This document shows positions 5,237 through 6,451 of a DNA stretch of 6,451 nt, in pieces. The notes beneath the pieces are model-generated. The model did not search any database. It saw only the letters and a program-made list of their open reading frames with translations, and was not told where the DNA came from. The stretch's first letter is position 1. Each line of letters begins with the position of its first letter. This DNA is from Gammaproteobacteria bacterium (lineage in GTDB: Bacteria > Pseudomonadota > Gammaproteobacteria > GCA-001735895). The translations under genes and the position numbers were made by a program. The stretch covers positions 1 through 6,451 of the forward strand of contig QIJI01000441.1 in the NCBI GenBank assembly GCA_003231795.1. Reading direction: 5' to 3'.

Positions 5237-6451
5237 TTATCCGGATCGACTCCTTTTTTGATTCCTCCACAGACCCATGCCGCCGATAAGTATTAACATC
5301 ATCAGCAATAACGGCGACATACGCCCTCCCCCGTCTTCTACTTCTTCAAAAATCTCGGGATCGGTCAAACCAATACCGATTGCACCTGGATCCGATACAA
5401 CACCATTAACGGCGTTATCCGTGTCGTTAGGCCCACCATCTGTAATGGTCAGCTGCAAGCAATTGTCGAGGTAGGTCAAACCGCTACGGTACTCGCTACT
5501 GCCCGTTTGTGGACAGACTCCTGGTTGACCGGGCGCACTTGCGACTGAATTATTGGCGTCGATCACGAAATCACCCCAGCCGATGGCCGGGTTAAACTTG
5601 CGGTATACCCCGTTTCGGGGTATTGCGCTGCGTAACGGTATTACCACCCTGGCTGAAGTGCCGGGAATCAGGCCACTCACCTTGAAGTCATAAATGCCCC
5701 CGACATGTTGCAAAGAATCGATCGGATTGACCGGCGGGGTGCCGTTGACACTGCCGAAATTTGCAATTTCGTCGTCGGTTAACAAAACACCGAAGCTGTT
5801 GGCAGCCTGCGCTGTACTTCCACGAGAAATTTTCAGACCGGGATCAGTTTCGACAATCACCGAATTTGGAACGTCGACCGTTTGATCCGGAATCAGGTTC
5901 AGATTGCTGGGATCACCGGTGCCTGCCGAACTGTCATATGGATCGAGCAAATTGGGGATACCGTCTTCGTCGTCGTCAGCACTTACTGGCGCCACGGAGA
6001 CGTTCAAAATCCGACTGACTTGAGTTGATCGTGGTGGTGTGCCGTTATCCGTCACCACCAGGTCAATCAGGTAATTGCCGGGTAGCGGAGGTGCAAAAGC
6101 GGCCCAGCTCGCCGAATTACCGGGATTGATCAACGAGCCATCGCTGCCGGACCAGTCATAACTCAGTGTCTGCATCGGGGTATTCACATCGGTTGCAAGC
6201 GCAATAATACCGATATTATTAGGCGAAGTATCGGCTGAACCAACCGGATTGCCACTCTGGGTAAACTGTATGCTCGCCTGCGGCGCTACGTTGCCTTCGA
6301 TCAGCGTTACCTGATGTACGTTTTTGCTGCCAATCGCCGCATTATCTGCGCTGTCGATGGTGAACACGACCGTTTCATTCGGGTCACCGATACCGTCATT
6401 GACCACGTTGAATGTGATCTGTTCCGAGTAATCCATGTCGATAAACACTGC
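5237..6451 (-). CDS. Secreted Calx-beta/PKD-like protein with GlyGly-CTERM-like anchor, C-terminal part
   Basis: The reading frame is open to the window edge, so only the last 404 codons are seen. Counting the Val at 6446-6448 as residue 1, the order is: the end of a Calx-beta-like repeat (1-52, DYSEQITFNVVND, NETVVFTIDSADNAAIG, VTLIEGN); a PKD- or cadherin-like domain (about 53-154, LSYDWSG, YLIDLVVTDNGTPP); a thrombospondin-3-like calcium segment (156-171, DDDEDGIPNLLDPYD); a C-terminal beta region (about 185-358, VYRKFNPAIGWGDF, DGGPNDTDNAVNG, VSDPGAIG) like those preceding sorting tails in 'choice-of-anchor' proteins; and an ending of GGG (373-375), a hydrophobic stretch (379-394) and a basic tail (395-401). 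That ending matches GlyGly-CTERM sorting signals, which are cut by rhombosortase, often after type II secretion. The product is probably a surface-bound or released protein. It is followed by a 40-base gap to the FimV-barrel gene. Confidence 0.8.
   Translation of the reverse strand, partial: AVFIDMDYSEQITFNVVNDGIGDPNETVVFTIDSADNAAIGSKNVHQVTLIEGNVAPQASIQFTQSGNPVGSADTSPNNIGIIALATDVNTPMQTLSYDWSGSDGSLINPGNSASWAAFAPPLPGNYLIDLVVTDNGTPPRSTQVSRILNVSVAPVSADDDEDGIPNLLDPYDSSAGTGDPSNLNLIPDQTVDVPNSVIVETDPGLKISRGSTAQAANSFGVLLTDDEIANFGSVNGTPPVNPIDSLQHVGGIYDFKVSGLIPGTSARVVIPLRSAIPRNGVYRKFNPAIGWGDFVIDANNSVASAPGQPGVCPQTGSSEYRSGLTYLDNCLQLTITDGGPNDTDNAVNGVVSDPGAIGIGLTDPEIFEEVEDGGGRMSPLLLMMLILIGGMGLWRNQKRSRSG

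Overview
The window looks like chromosomal DNA from a gammaproteobacterium. It holds the end of rsmJ, a yajQ gene, a FimV-type LysM-like domain, a PetA-related protein, and a C-terminal tail of the GlyGly-CTERM (rhombosortase) type. No insertion sequence, phage gene, CRISPR array, tRNA or rRNA is visible.

Layout. At 1-165 on the + strand lies the C-terminus of rsmJ, a 16S rRNA methyltransferase. A convergent gap of 182 bases (166-347) follows; it contains a large near-perfect palindrome (193-265) and a small hairpin (301-316). The rest of the window is one run of five genes on the - strand. In transcription order they are: (1) the C-terminal part of a large secreted Calx-beta/PKD-like protein with a GlyGly-CTERM-like anchor, 6451-5237, cut by the window edge; (2) a signal-peptide protein joining a FimV-like LysM domain to a predicted outer-membrane beta barrel, 5196-3835; (3) a lipoprotein cytochrome with two CXXCH haem sites, a PKD-like domain and an unusual CX3CH site, 3832-1394; (4) a small membrane-anchored protein clearly related to the Rieske iron-sulfur protein PetA but lacking all four cluster ligands, 1362-844; (5) yajQ, 830-348. 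Gaps between them are 40, 2, 31 and 13 bases, so co-transcription is likely, although no promoter could be identified.

Working together (inference). Genes 1-4 all encode envelope proteins: a surface protein, an outer-membrane barrel with a possible peptidoglycan grip, a haem lipoprotein, and a periplasmic pseudo-Rieske domain tethered to the inner membrane. This could be a small envelope redox or surface-assembly system not known to me as a described unit. yajQ is a conserved cytosolic nucleotide-binding protein and is probably a passenger at the end of the run.

The observations most worth following are the pseudo-Rieske protein, which keeps the two disulfide cysteines but none of the 2Fe-2S ligands, the FimV-barrel fusion, and the CX3CH site of the lipoprotein. 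The annotated start of the lipoprotein should be ATG at 3832 rather than an in-frame TTG at 3838.
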